A stretch of 64,000 nucleotides of DNA from Alentia gelatinosa (GCA_950022655.1 OX465584.1:60700841-60764840); one strand, 5' to 3'; numbered from the stretch's first letter, positions 34,101-49,100 are shown. Notes: generated from the letters alone by a model not told the origin. Numbers and translations are program-made.

Positions 34101-37100
34101 CTATTTACGGCCATGACATAGTATTGTCACTTTACGGAGGTGATCATTGAGTATTTTTTCTAACATTATTCCTATGGGTAAACTTGTACCAGGGGTGAGA
34201 TAAAGACATGTTCAATATGCCTTTACAGTTACAGCATGAATATTTACTCAGTTGATGTGACCGTGGTGTAGGCTCTCTCGTTGTTTGAATATTTACTTCG
34301 TTGATGTGATAGTGGTGTACGCTCTCTCGTTGTTTGAATATTTACTCCGTTGATGTGATAGTGGTGTACGCTCTCTGGTTGTTTGAATATTTACTCCGTT
34401 GATGTGATAGTAGTGTAGGCTCTCTCGTTGTTTGAATATTTACTCCTTTGATGTGATAGTGGTGTACGCTCTCTGGTTGTTTGAATATTTACTCCGTTGA
34501 TGTGATAGTAGTGTAGGCTCTCTCGTTGTTTGAATATTTACTCCGTTGATGTGATAGTGGTGTACGCTCTCTGGTTGTTTGAATATTTACTCCATTGATG
34601 TGATAGTAGTGTAGGCTCTCTCGTTGTTTGAATATTTACTCCGTTGATGTGATAGTGGTGTACGCTCTCTCGTTGTTTGAATATTTACTCTGTTGATGTG
34701 ATAGTGGTGTACGCTCTCTCGTTGTTTGAATATTTACTCTGTTGATGTGATAGTGGTGCACGCTCTCTCGTTGTTTAAATATTTACTCTGTTGATGTGAT
34801 AGTGGTGCACGCTCTCTCGTTGTTTGAATATTTACTCCGTTGATGTGATAGTGGTGTACGCTCTCTAGTTGTTTGAATATTTACTCTGTTGATGTGATAG
34901 TGGTGCACGCTCTCTCGTTGTTTGAATATTTACTCCGTTGATGTGATAGTGGTGTATGCTCTCTCGTTGTTTGAATATTTACTCCGTTGATGTGATAGTG
35001 GTGTACGCTCTCTCGTTGTTTGAATATTTACTCTGTTGATGTGATAGTGGTGTACGCTCTCTCGTTGTTTGAATATTAACTCCGTTGATGTAATAGTGGT
35101 GTATGCTCTCTGGTTGTTTGAATATTTACTCCGTTGATGTGATAGTGGTGAACACTCTCTCGTTGTTTGAATATTTACTCCGTTGATGTGATAGTGGTGT
35201 ACGCTCTCTCGTTGTTTGAATATTTACTCCGTTGATGTGATAGTGGACTACGCTCTCTCGTTGTTTGAATATTTACTCTGTTGATGTGATAGTGGTGTAT
35301 CTCTCTCGTTGTTTGAATATTTACTTCGTTGATGTGACCGTGGTGTAGGCTCTCTCGTTGTTTGAATATTTACTCCGTTGATGTGATAGTGGTGTATCTC
35401 TCTCGTTGTTTGAATATTTACTCTGTTGATGTGATAGTGGTGTACACTCTCTCGTTGTTTGAATATTTACTCCGTTGATGTGATAGTGGTGTACGCTCTC
35501 TCGTTGTTTGAATATTTACTCCGTTGATGTGATAGTGGACTACGCTCTCTCGTTGTTTGAATATTTACTCTGTTGATGTGATAGTGGTGTATCTCTCTCG
35601 TTGTTTGAATATTTACTCCGTTTATGTGATAGTGGTGTACGCTCTCTAGTTGTTTGAATATTTACTCCGTTGATGTGATAATGGTGTACGCTCTCTCGTT
35701 GTTTGAATATTTACTCCGTTGATGTGATAGTGGTGTCCGCTCTCTCGTTGTTTGAATATTTACTCCATTGATGTGATAGTGGTGTACGCTCTCTCGTTGT
35801 TTGAATATTTACTCCGTTGATGTGATAGTGGTGTATGCTCTCTCGTTGTTTGAATATTTACTCCGTTGATGTGATAGTGGTGTATGCTCTCTCGTTGTTT
35901 GAATATTTACTCCGTTGATGTGATAGTGGTGTACGCCCTCTCGTTGTTTAAATATCTACTCCGTTGATGTGATAGTGGTGTACGCCCTCTCGTTGTTTAA
36001 ATATTTACTCTGTTGATGTGACCGTGGTGTACACTCTCTCGTTGTTTGAATATTTACTCCGTTGATGTGATAGTGGTGTACGCTCTCTCGTTGTTTGATT
36101 ATTTACTCCGTTGAGGTAATAGTGGTGTACGCTCTCTCGTTGTTTGAATATTTACTCCGTTGATGTGATAGTGGTGTACCTCTCTCGTTGTTTGAATATT
36201 TACTCCGTTGATGTGATAGTGGTGTACGCTCTCTCTTTGTTTGAATATTTACTCCGTTGATGTGATAGTGGTGTACGCTCTCTCGTTGTTTGAATATTTA
36301 CTCCGTTGATGTGATAGTGGTGTACACTCTCTCGTTGTTTGAATATTTACTCCGTTGATGTGACAGTGGTGCACCTCTCTCTCTGTTCAGGGGATTCGGT
36401 GTCGGCGGACGGTGGACTCGGGCTGTCATCGCTGGCGGGTCAAGGAGCTTACAGTAAATACACCTAATGTAGATACCAGAAACATGGACCCCTCGCGGAG
36501 CCTCAACAACCTTATCATAGGCATAAGTAAGTGTACTATATACTCATACAGTATATACTGTAGATAAGCACCATTTTGCCATATAACGTTAAAATACCGT
36601 ACGGAACTCTGTTCCGTACTGGAAAATACGGAACACTTCCCCACACACGTTGACCAAAATATTAATTGTTAGGCTAAATATATATTTTTTTTTTATCAAT
36701 TTCGAGTATATAGTTAATATAGAACGACCTATGTTGACAATTGCCATTTCGTTGGGGAATCGTTGTTATCTATGGAACAAGGCCCCAGACCGAGTTCCGT
36801 AAATATCATCTATTCCCATCGAGGTTTGTAGCATGTACAAACATGGTTGGTCGTTCTATATTCATTATATATCCAAAATTAATAACATCTTACAAATATT
36901 GGCGTATAAGATATGTCCACTTGAAATCTCACATACTGCTGATGTATTAACGTGTGCAGTATAACAGTGCACTACAGAGGGTTTATACAATTTATACTGC
37001 ATAGGGAGCAGCAGTACGTAATTATAAAATATACTGCATGGGTATATAAGAATAGAGGGAAACTATGTTCCGGTGGGAATAAGTCAAAGTTAAGGCTTGG

Positions 37101-40100
37101 AAAAATTACAACCCAAGGCGTAGCCGCGGGCAGTAATTTTCCCAAACTTTACCGAGTAACTTTGACTTAATCCCACTGGTACGTGGTTACCCTATTCCTA
37201 AATACCTTCAATTGTCGGCTAATATCGATAATAATCGAACGTCAACCTGGGCAGTAAACGTCAACCTTGGCAGTAAACTTCAACCTGGGCAGTAAATGTC
37301 AACCTGGGCACTAAACAAAAGTTATTCCACCCCCAGCAGCGTTAGGTAATCATAGGTTGTTCGCTCATAGGTATATAAGAATGGGCTTTACGTTTATTTG
37401 TGATTTTCTCTGCCGCAGCTAACGACGAACACAGGACGTTTAATTACGGATTCTCTCTGACACAAATCGGCCGCCATGCCTGGGGGTGGGAGCCCGCCAG
37501 ACGTCGCTACTACCACGGGGCAACCGTCAAGACCTTCCCTCAACACGACCAGCAAGGTATCGTGATCACTGAAGTGGTTCGAGTAGATAGCAGCACTTTT
37601 TTTAGAGCATGCTTGCACGCTTTATATACGTTGCCTATTGACCCTCTTCACACTGGCGCCATCTTGTAATGGCCGCCTATGTAAGTCAATCGAAAACGAG
37701 GCGAGCCCTCTTCACTCAGTCCTGAGCAATGATAAAAATACTACTGTTTCTCTAACTTGAAAGATGGAAATCGCTCTCAGGTCATAACTAATCGGCCGAT
37801 TTGTATAAACAATACATTGTTAGAAAGCTGAGACTTTGACCTATCTGTTGGGATATTCATGATATACCTGTGTTATATCTATGATTTCCTGTCATAGATT
37901 GAACATCAGAATTGTTTAGGTAAAAAAACACAAACATATTACCTTCCTGCTTTCACAGTGATTTCATGAAAAATCTATCGCGATGACCTATAGATATTAC
38001 CATTCTATCTTCTTAGGCACCTGAAGACGATTAAAATGATACCTATATTGCCAGTCTGTGATAAATATTTCCTGAGATAATGGAGCATCAAATATTGTGA
38101 TAACCTACTATATTAGAGTCAGTATTACTTGTTGGGCTGAGAATACATCTAGTACAGATCTACCTAATTTTCTTAAATATAGACAATTCTCAAGAGTGTC
38201 AGAGATGGAGATTTCTTTATGATTACACCTAGATATTCCAGATTTCCCCGACAACAGTCAATTTCCCTGATATTTCTCAAAACTTAAATTTTTGCTGAAA
38301 AATTCCCAAAATTCCTGACAATTAACTGATACATCATTAGTCCAATAACTCAGGAAATACCTATCTCAACCTGGTAATATTGGTATCATTTTAATCGTAT
38401 TGAAATGTCTAATACGATAGGATGTTTATTTCTCAAGGTCATTGCGATAGATTTTGCATTAAATCACTCTGAATACAGGAAGATAAAATTTTGTTTTTAC
38501 CTAAACAATCCGGATGTTCAATCTATTACTGGAAATCGTAGCCATAACACAGGTATATGATATCATACCAACAAATAGGCCCAAGCTTAAGCTTTTTAAC
38601 AATGTTTTATTTATAAAAATCGGCCTGTTATTCACGACATAAAACCGATTTACACTTCTACAGTTATTCTGTTCTTATGGGACTGAAGCCATGCTGCAGG
38701 TACAGTAGAGGGCTCGCGTCGTTTTCGAATACCAGTGTGTTGCTGGTTCTTGGCAAGCAGAGCCTAGATACATGCAACCAGCGCAACACGATTGCAGCGC
38801 CACGCTTATGTGCAAGTGGTGAATAAAAGGTTAGAGAGCTCACATACACTTTCAGCATGCTGAGAAAAATCTATCCCTTCACTATCTGCGTGCTATTCAC
38901 TGTGATAGTGGGAAAGGGTCAGGGTGCCAGTGTCTCAGGGTATCAAAGGCATGCCCAACTGACCATGAGCGATAACTAGAGACCAAAATACCTCATTGAC
39001 CCACTGGTGTTGATATATTTGGATCCTAGACTCAGGCGGTTGCAGGAATGGATTGAGTGGTTGCAAGTGGGTAACAGAAATCTATCCATGAACTAAATGT
39101 AACTGAAACCTTTTATCATTATTCATTCATAATTGCATGCTCATTCATCAATGATGAACATTCTATCTGCTCCTAGTTTTTAGGATGTTATTAGGTGTCT
39201 ACAACAAAACAATATTGTCCAAATTCCAAACTCAGCATTGCCGATCTTCCGTTTGGTTCCTCTGGTGGTTCCAATATCTTACAAATAACAAGGGGTAAAG
39301 GACAATTTTTTTAATTATTGAACAAATTAACGACATATCACGTTCACCAGTTTCCGGGCGATCCTCCACGCAAGAGTCACATGTAATACACAGACAATAC
39401 TACAGTGTGGTACATTATTCACAGATACAGGACTACGGAGAAACCAAACAAGAGTTAGTCGTGCTGTTGTTTATCGCACGACGGCAAGATCGCGTATTAC
39501 TGCGCGAGGCGAAGCCGAGAGCAGTAATACGCGATCTTGCCGGAGTGCGATGAACAATGAGACGACCAACTCGAGTTTGGTTTAGAATTTATCCTACCCC
39601 ACCCATCTAAATTACTTTTACATCAACAAATGACGTCATTTGTCAAGTGTATCCCACTAGAGCGATATTTTTCATTTTTCTGAACTCCAGACCGAATACA
39701 GTGACCCAATGTTAAGCCTATGGAGTTTTTTATTAGGGGTAGGATAATGAGGAGAAAACCAACGAGATTTAGTCAAGTCGTTGTTTATCGCACGATGGCA
39801 AGGTCGCATATTACTGCGCGAGGCGAAGCTGAGCCCAGGAGGAGCAGACTTTGCCGTAGTGCGATAAATAAGACTAGATTAAATCGAATATATAAATATA
39901 GATATATAGATAATATTAAAAAAGAAAGCCTTTAGTGGTATTTTATGCTGGGTTGGAAACATGAGACGACTGCCAATGGAATAATAGTTCCAGGTTATGA
40001 GACAATTATATTGTTCTTATAAATAGCCTTATACTAGTTCCAGTTTAGGCATATATATTTCTGTTATTACATTGTTCATTGGTCGAAGGTGAAATCAGCT

Positions 40101-43100
40101 AAAGTTGTTTGAGTGTCAAAGTCACAATGGATCAAATGTATTTTGCAGATGCAGCAGTAAGTCAGGACGAAGAACTAAACATCGATCTACGGCTGGGTGT
40201 AGACATAATAATAGACTGCACCAGGAAAACATTGTCATTTGAACACGATGGCAAGGTCTATGACACAAAGGGCTTCTATAAGATATTTGGAAAACGTTTT
40301 GCTCCTTTTATCGTATACAACGGTCTTGGACTTGCCCCAATGAAGATAGAATACATCAGCGGCCCAGAAGGTGAGAAGTTATTTCTTTCACTGCACGAAA
40401 ACCATCATTTTACATATGAATGCGCCGGGTGTACATAAGTAAGTATTTTGCGTCTCCAAGGTCATCTTAATCCCGGTGTGTATACACCTCATCTGTGGGC
40501 GTATATAAGCGTCCAGTGAACAGGGCTTCACTAAGAGCGGGCAGGGGGTGGTGGCGGGTGGTGGGGGGGGGGGGGGGGGGAGAGGGCTTTCTTCTGAGGA
40601 CACCAGGGAGCTGTTTCAAAACCATAGACTTAACCCACGTTTTGAAACAGCTCCCTGTACTTCTACCAACACAAAAGGCAGGAGGTGGTGAGGGCAGAGG
40701 GTATTTTCTCTCATATACGCCGGGTGTGAAATACAGCCAAGACGCGTCTGTCGTATATAAGGCCTGGGCATATATAAATGAAAACAAGTCAAGATTCAGC
40801 CAATACATGCACTTGCGTGATGGCGTATATATGAATAAAACGGTGGTTTTCATGCAGTGTTTATATTTATCCTACCCCTAATATAAAATCACATAGGCTT
40901 AACATTGAGTTTCCGTATGCCACGCTGACTTGCATACGGAGTTTTATATACCACTAGTGGCATACAGAATTGTTATTCTATTCCTAAATCTAAATTGGCC
41001 TATTTTACCTATAAAGATAATGGATTTATGGATAAACTGGGCAAAACGTTAAATTTACTCATTTAGAAGTAGAATAAATCCCAAGAAACCAGTTTTGACT
41101 GATGATAGGCGTTATCTATAAATCACCAGATGGCGCCACCGTGAATTGTAGGATATGCCTTTAAAATAGCCCATGCTCTTCTCTCCATCCCTAATAAATA
41201 CTTGGCCCGGAACATATAATTTTTCAAGGACTATCTAAGACGGTCTATGATCTGATGTGACAATCGGAAAAGTTCGAGAATGAATGAGTAGTGGAATTCA
41301 ATTGAAAAGTTCGACAAAGTAAAAACTGATGAGTGGCAACTAAGTTTAGTGTTAGGAAAGTTAGTTATTTAAGTTTTTCCTACCGTGAAAATAACGGGAA
41401 AAAGAAAGAAGAAATAACTCAAAATCCAATAAAAGAATTTTAAATAGGAGCAAGTATATGACTACATAAGGTTATGTTGCGATTGATAACCAATGTTAAG
41501 ATTTCTGAACACATACAAGCTCTACGAAATGTCTTGAAAATAAACACTGCTCTTATTTAAAAAAATCAAATAAATTCTTCGGTACTCTCCCTGCAGACAG
41601 TATTCAGCAGGTCCTGATGTCGATATGTAAACTGAAAACGATAGACTGGGAGGCTTTTTAAGCAAATAAACATAAGCATCTAAGACTGGGAAGCATACTA
41701 GTCAGTACATTTCCCTTGTAAATCAAGCAAATCTAAATTGGCCTATTTTACCCATTAAGATAATAGATTTATGGATAAACTGGGCAAAACCTTGAATTTA
41801 CTCATTTAGAATTAGAATGAATCCCAAGAAACCAGTATTGAGTGATAATGGGCGTTATCTAAAAATCACCAGATGGCGCCACTGTGAACTGTAGGATATG
41901 CTTTTAATATATTCCATACTCTTCTCTCCATCCCTAACTGCATGGAGTTGTCCCATTACACGCATTGCCATATAAGGAATAGAGTAGTCCCAGTAGCCAA
42001 TGACTGCATTCGCAGCAAACCCCGACCTTCACACTGACCTCCTTACATGATATTTATAGCGCCTTGGGACGCTCCTACAGTTGAGAGTTGATTTACAATC
42101 TAATGGGCCACAACCACTCTCCTAATAAACACTCTGGTACTCTCCCTACAGACAGTATTCAGGAGGTCCTGACATCGATACGGAAACTGAAGACGATAGA
42201 CTGGGAGGACTTCGCTTGTTTCCGGTCATTGTCGTCCTGGTTAGTCGCGTCCTCTACAATCAGCGTCCTCGAAGAAAGGCATGTCGGGAACTATGGTTGG
42301 GGTCGCGTCTCACCAGGTGTCACTGTTGATCAGGTGAGTTTGACTACACTGGCCACCAGAGCAAGTATTTGCTACACCATGTTAGCTCTGGGAGGTGTTT
42401 TTAAAGCTAAGAACGATATTGGTTGAATGATTACGATTAGGAATAACCTCAGGCGATAGTGACCACGATCGCAGTGTCAGTGATTTTTCTGATAAATGTG
42501 TGTCTCGGAATTCCATAGACCCTCCAGAGGTTGCTAAACTCCCTATTATCGCCCCAGGTAAGTAAAAGTTCCGCTCGCGACAGACTGGCCACACTTAGAC
42601 CGCATGAACCACAGGTTCCTTATTTATAATTGGAGAAACTGAATATAATTTCGGATTTACAAGTAGAAATAGCTGAAATTTCCATATCTGGCATCAGAAT
42701 TTCAATTTTAAGATTTCTGAAAACGGTTAAACTGCATTAAGTCTGGGTTACGGGTTAAGGGTCTATCACCATACAATGTCGACAACCAGCGAACACCGGA
42801 ACTTGTAAACAGACTGAATTCTGGGATACCTCAATAGGGTCTATTAACATTTTTTGTAATTTTGTATAGGAAGGCTATCACAAACCATCAACTCCCGAAC
42901 CTTTTTAATTTTTGTAATATTTTTGGAACTTGTTGATATTTATGACACAACGTTTCGCGATTACGTTCGCTTCATCAGGTGTCTTTTGTAATTTTTGTCA
43001 TTCAGCAGAGACGCCTTATAGTCAATCATAGGAGATCTTGTGATATTTCATGATAGTACGTTTTAGTTACTATATTTGAGATACCCACACCTATGCCTGT

Positions 43101-46100
43101 TTACGTATTATTATATACCTTAATTTACCTTAATTTTGCCATTTTGGGACATCTTGTTTGGCCGACGTGGCGGGGTTTGCTGGCGTGCCCAGTACGTACG
43201 GATCTTAACGTTATCCAGCGTGTAGCCGAATAGTGTCAATAGCTGCAATCTGATTGGACGAGAACCTTTTTCCTTGTCCAATCAAAGAACGTCTTTTATT
43301 TCTACACTCCCCTGCGGAGTCTAATGGCTTACGCTAATGGTGCGATGACGTCGGCGGCCATTTTGTATAGCGCGCTTCAAGCACATTGCGACTAACGTCC
43401 AATCAGATTCACTCTTTGCCAAGTAATAATCACGTGATCAAACAAACGTACAGCACCCGGGTGCTGTACGGATATAAATATGATATGGGTAGGACAGGGC
43501 TGTATGTGTAGCTATTATTTGCACAGGTATATAAAAATATAACATTATTTTACAGGTCAGCAGGAATGTAGTAAGTTTCTCGACTGGGAATCGTCAAGTG
43601 GCGATATCTGCACTGCCCCTTTCCGTTGGCCGCCACACCATCGACCTCACACTGACCAACGTTGACAATCTCACCATCGGCTTCAGTAAGTTCCTGTACT
43701 GACTTGCTCAAGTCTTTGATTATGAACATTCATTAAATGATTAATCACAATCAGAATAAAGTTAATTATAGAATGTATCCTTCTCTGTCTGGCCCATGAA
43801 TCAAAGACTTGTCCACTATGAACGGATCTCCTGTTTATGGCCCCAAACTACTCCCTGTAACCTTATACTTCCTCCTACCCCTCCCCTCCACTACTCCAGT
43901 TCTCTGGCTGCCTGTGTTGTCATAGCAATAAATTTCACCTTCTCCTGACTGTGACCCAATTGAGATCAAAGTGAGAGGGTATCAGTCTCCCATCAGATAT
44001 CCTGATCAGTGGCCAGGATATCTGTATGGAAAGTGTTGGAAATACTGGCGCTATACAGCGACAGAAATCCTACACCATTACCGATTGTACCAGTCCCTGT
44101 ATTCCAGCGAGGAAGGTAGCCATAGGATGCAGGGACTGGAGCCAGTCTAGTTCCTGTACTTTTTAGGTGGGCCAAACTGTCATTTACTCTGCCTAAAGGT
44201 TAGAGTGTTCACATAGACTTTGAACTTGCTGCAAAAAACCAAACCATCACCATCTGGATGCTAACACTGTGGCATTGGGAAAGGAGCAGAGGGCCAGTGT
44301 CACAGTGTCTCAGAGGTGTGCCCAGCTGACCATGACCAATCACTCAAGACTGAATTACCTCATTGACCTACTGGTGTGTGATATATTTTGATCCTAGACA
44401 GGCAATTGCAGAAATGACCGGGTGCCAGTGGGTTACAGGAAATAACCCATAACCTGAATATAAGCAAAACCTTTTAGTTGTTTTTAATTTATAATTCATT
44501 TATTTTTTTACCTCAGTTATAATTCCATGCTCATTCATGACTTATGAACATACCATTTGCTTCTAGTTGTCAAACACAAAGGAAGTATGTTTCAGCCAAG
44601 TGTTTGCTGTCTATTTATAGCACATTTCAGTGTCACAGGTTCATAGTTTCCAAATTAAAGGGCAGTTGTAAAGCTTATACATCAGGAAGTAAAGTGCAAC
44701 ACAGTCAAATCTGGACACACACTCCAAGTAGATCTTTCGAGGCTCCCGGGCTCACATGGTTCGATATATATGCTTGGAGAGTGAGAAAAGGTGACAACGC
44801 CACTCAAATTCCCATTAAAACCCCCCATGGCACTGTACATGCATTTAACGTACAATAATGTAGAGGTGCGGGCTTCCAGTGTACAACTGCTCATTTTACA
44901 TGAAACATCATGACGTTTCTCATCTATTGTGCCTAAAGATGTTAGATATGATGTTATACTAATGATTTAGTTTCATATTTATATGTCAATTTTTGTCTGT
45001 TAAGCTCTTAGTTTTTGACTTAAGCTAACATAACTCTATTCTTTATCCTTAACACAGTTTCAACTGCAGCTTATCAGGACAGTTTGATACAGGACCCTGT
45101 TATATACTAACTCATGCTAATGTATTTCTAATATGTATCTTCAATACAGTTTCACTGGTGATCTCTAAGGATGGTCTCATACAGGACCTTGTTATTTACT
45201 AACTTTTGCTAACATATTTCTATTATCCATCTCTCACACAGTTTCGCGGGCAGCCTCTCAGGACAGCCTGATCCAAGAAGCTGCTATTTCCTAAATTCTG
45301 CTATATAATGTTATTATCCACTTTAACCAATTTTCACTTGCAGCCCCTCGGTATGGTTATACAGGACCTTGTTATTTACTAACTTATGCTCACATAATTC
45401 TATTAACTGGCGGCATTTAAAGAAAACTTGATACACGATACTGCTGTTTATTAACTTATGTTAACATATTTCTATTACATATCTTAAACACCGTTTCGCA
45501 GTTTCAGGATCCTGTTATTTACTAACTTCTGCTAACATATTTATATTATACACCGTTTCGCAGTTTCAGGATCCTGTTATTTATTAACTTCTGCTAACAT
45601 ATTTATATTATACACCGTTTCGCAATTTCAGAACCCTGTTATTTACTAACTTCTGCTAACATATTTATATTATACACCGTTTCGCAGTTTCAGGATCCTG
45701 TTATTTATTAACTTCTGCTAACATATTTATATTATACACCGTTTCGCAATTTCAGAACCCTGTTATTTACTAACTTCTGCTAACATATTTATATTATACA
45801 CCGTTTCACAGTTTCAGGACCTTGTTATTTACTAACTTCTGCTGACATATTTCTATCATACATCTCTCACACAGTTTCCCCAGCGGCCTCTCAGGATGGT
45901 CTCATACAGGACCCTGTCATTTACTAACTTCTGCTCACATATTTCTATCATACATCTCTCACACAGTTTCCCCGGTGGCCTCTCAGGACGGTCTCATACA
46001 GGACCTTGTTATTTACTAACATCTGCTAACATATTTCTATCATACATCTCTCCACAGTTTCCCCGGCAGCCTCTCAGGATGGTCTCATACAGGACCGTGT

Positions 46101-49100
46101 TATTTACTAACTTCTGCTAACATATTTCTATCATACATCTCTCACACAGTTTCGCCGGCGGCCTCTCAGGACGGTCTCATACAGGACCTTGTTATTTACT
46201 AACTTCTGCTAACATATTTCTATCATACATCTCTCACACAGTTTCGCCGGTGGCCTCTCAGGATGGTCTCATACAGGACCTTGTTATTTACTAACTTTTA
46301 CTAACATATTTCTATCATACATCTCTCACACAGTTTCCCCGGTGGCCTCTCAGGATGGTCTCATACAGGACCCTGTTATTTACTAACTTATGCTCTCATA
46401 ATTCCATTCCTCGTTTAAGGAAAGCCTAACATATTTCTATCATACATCTCTCACACAGTTTCCCCGGTGGCCTCTCAGGATGGTCTCATACAGGACCCTG
46501 TTATTTACAAACTTATGCTCTCATAATTCTATTCCTCGTTTAAGGAAAGCCTAACATATTTCTATCATACATCTCTCACACAGTTTCTCCGGCGGCCTCT
46601 CAGGACGGTCTCATACAGGACCTTGTTATTTACTCACTTTTGCTAACATATTTCTATCATACATCTCTCACACAGTTTCCCCGGTGGCCTCTCAGGACGG
46701 TCTCATTCAGGACCTTGTTATTTACCAACTTTTGCTAACATATTTCTATCATACATCTCTCACACAGTTTCCCCGGTGGCCTCTCAGGACGGTCTCATTC
46801 AGGACCTTGTTATTTACCAACTTCTGCTAACATATTTCTATCATACATCTCTCACACAGTTTCCCCGGCGGCCTCTCAGGACGGTGTCATACAGGACCCT
46901 GTTATTTACTAACTTTTGCTCACATATTTCTATCATACATCTCTCACACAGTTTTACAGTTTCAGGACCTTGTTATTTACTAACTTCTGCTCACATATTT
47001 CTATCATACATCTCTCACACAGTTTCACAGTTTCAGGACCTTGTTATTTACTAACTTTTGCTCACATATTTCTATCATACATCTCACACACAGTTTCCCC
47101 GGCGGCCTCTCAGGACGGTCTCATTCAGGACCCGAGTCTACTGGGCGGGGGACTTCACTCCTGGGCGTGGTTCGTGCCCGGAGAGTGGCTCGTTCACGCG
47201 GGGCTCCCGCTCGGCAAGTACCCCTTCATGGTCAAAGGTCAGTGTTTAAGTTCACATCAACCCGTTAAAAAGTTATTTTCTTCATATATTGTATGGACCA
47301 TAACCATTGAAGTTTCAAACACACTTGGATGTACACAGTCTGTCACAGGGCAGCAATGAAGTTGCTAGTTACCTACTATATATAAAAATGTACCATTTTC
47401 ACATAATCTGCTTGGAGTTGCTCCCCAACATAGAGACGGACAGAACTAGACAGGTGCATGGAGACTGGAATCCTACGAGAGTGAGATTCTCTTGTGTAGA
47501 AAAACTTGAACCTGATGTTCTTTTTAGTAGGGCTTCCCTCAGATTTTCTCTCATGATTTAGTTCTAGCAGTATTGAAAACTAAATGTAATAGTGTAGTCT
47601 ACTAATCTCCTTACCCTGAGGTAGGCCTATGCTGTGTGACAGCCTCAACCATTGTGAAATGGCGCAACGTCCGCTGGTATCTATATCACACTGCATTCAA
47701 AAACTACTTAGTCTATTACAATTTGGACCACCTATTTGAATATTCATAATTAGTCATGCCCACCTAGCATTTAATGTGGAGACTGAGACCTGTAATGCGG
47801 CCAATACCACCATAGGCTTTAGCAACAAAGATGATAGTTCTACGTAAACGCTCCAGCAATTTGACTTTCATCAATGTCTGCTTTCAACTGACCTATCAAA
47901 AACTAATCAATCAACAAAATGTACCTCTTAGATCACACAGTTAGTATTGATTTCAATAATTACTAGCGACTTCGTCGAGTCGGCGTTGATTGTCACCCCC
48001 ACCTATCCTGCGTGTATGAAGTACACAATTTCTAACTGCTGTTGGGCCCCCTAGCGGAAGAACGGGAAACCATCGTAAACTTGTGGTTATTATTCCGCAC
48101 TGCAGGATACAGTGCTCCTATTATTTCGTGTGACACGGGTATTTTAATGTATGGGGATTCAGTAAACCACGACCCTTTATGTACAACCTGTCAGATCCCA
48201 TAAATGGTGGTAGATTGATTAAAATCTGTGGTATATGGCCTCAAAGTCATTATACACGAGAAAATAGTCCCTTTGGGCTATAGAGCAAGGAAAGAGTCCG
48301 TTTTGTTATACTCTTTGATATGGAAATTCCTGGGTTCATTTGTTCGAAAACACGGATAATAAATACAACAAACGATGTTTATGTGGACAGGCAGCTCTGT
48401 AAACCACTCGAGGTTGACGTCATAATACACGCGCTAGCTCTCGTGTATTACTACGCCTCAACCTCTCGTGGTTTACGGCCACCTATCCACAAAACCGTTT
48501 GAAAGTATCTTCACACGTTTTTTTTTCTAAAGGTACTACTGTAGACGAGAAAATAGTCCACTTGTAGTCATACACTGTCTTCCGAGCACCTCCTGAGCCG
48601 CTCCTGATTCGCCACTAGGGGGCACATGGGTAGACCGTCTGAGGTAGTGTACTGTAGTAACACTAGGTGTCAGTACTGAGTTGACCCTGGCTTGGAAGCC
48701 AGTCCAATAGTGAAGACGAATGTAAGGAGAGAAAGTCAACCTCCTGAAACAGAAGATACCCGTGCTCAAAATAACGCTTCAGGATACAGATGCCCAGGCC
48801 CCTTACTATACATGCGGTTCGATTCTTCTATCATACACATGTTTATTTGGATACATTAAAGATTGTCAGAGATACTCTCCCAGCAGAGATCATGCGCTCA
48901 AATTCCTGTGGTCGCTTGTATCCCTGCCCCAACCTGCTTGTTTGGGCCAGAATCTGGCCCCTACAACAGTTTTTGAAATATCCTAAATTCCGATGGATTT
49001 TATGGGTATTTTTTGTTCAACTTGTAAATAGAGATGAACATATTTATAATAAAACACTCTCATTTATGTTATCACTTATTTCAAACCAGACACAGTCTCT

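Noticed and set aside
34235..36385. Possible CRISPR-like array
   Set aside because: The 49-bp units are directly adjacent with no unique spacers and lie in an animal intron; it is a minisatellite.
40467..40881. Overlapping 128-codon frames on both strands
   Set aside because: They lie within a transposon copy with a poly-G run; the Pro- and Gly-runs are translation of homopolymers.
46776..47359. Open frames of 92 and 147 codons through the exon L array
   Set aside because: They read the repeat in the wrong frame or run unspliced into exon L. The phase-consistent exon is 47,094-47,237.
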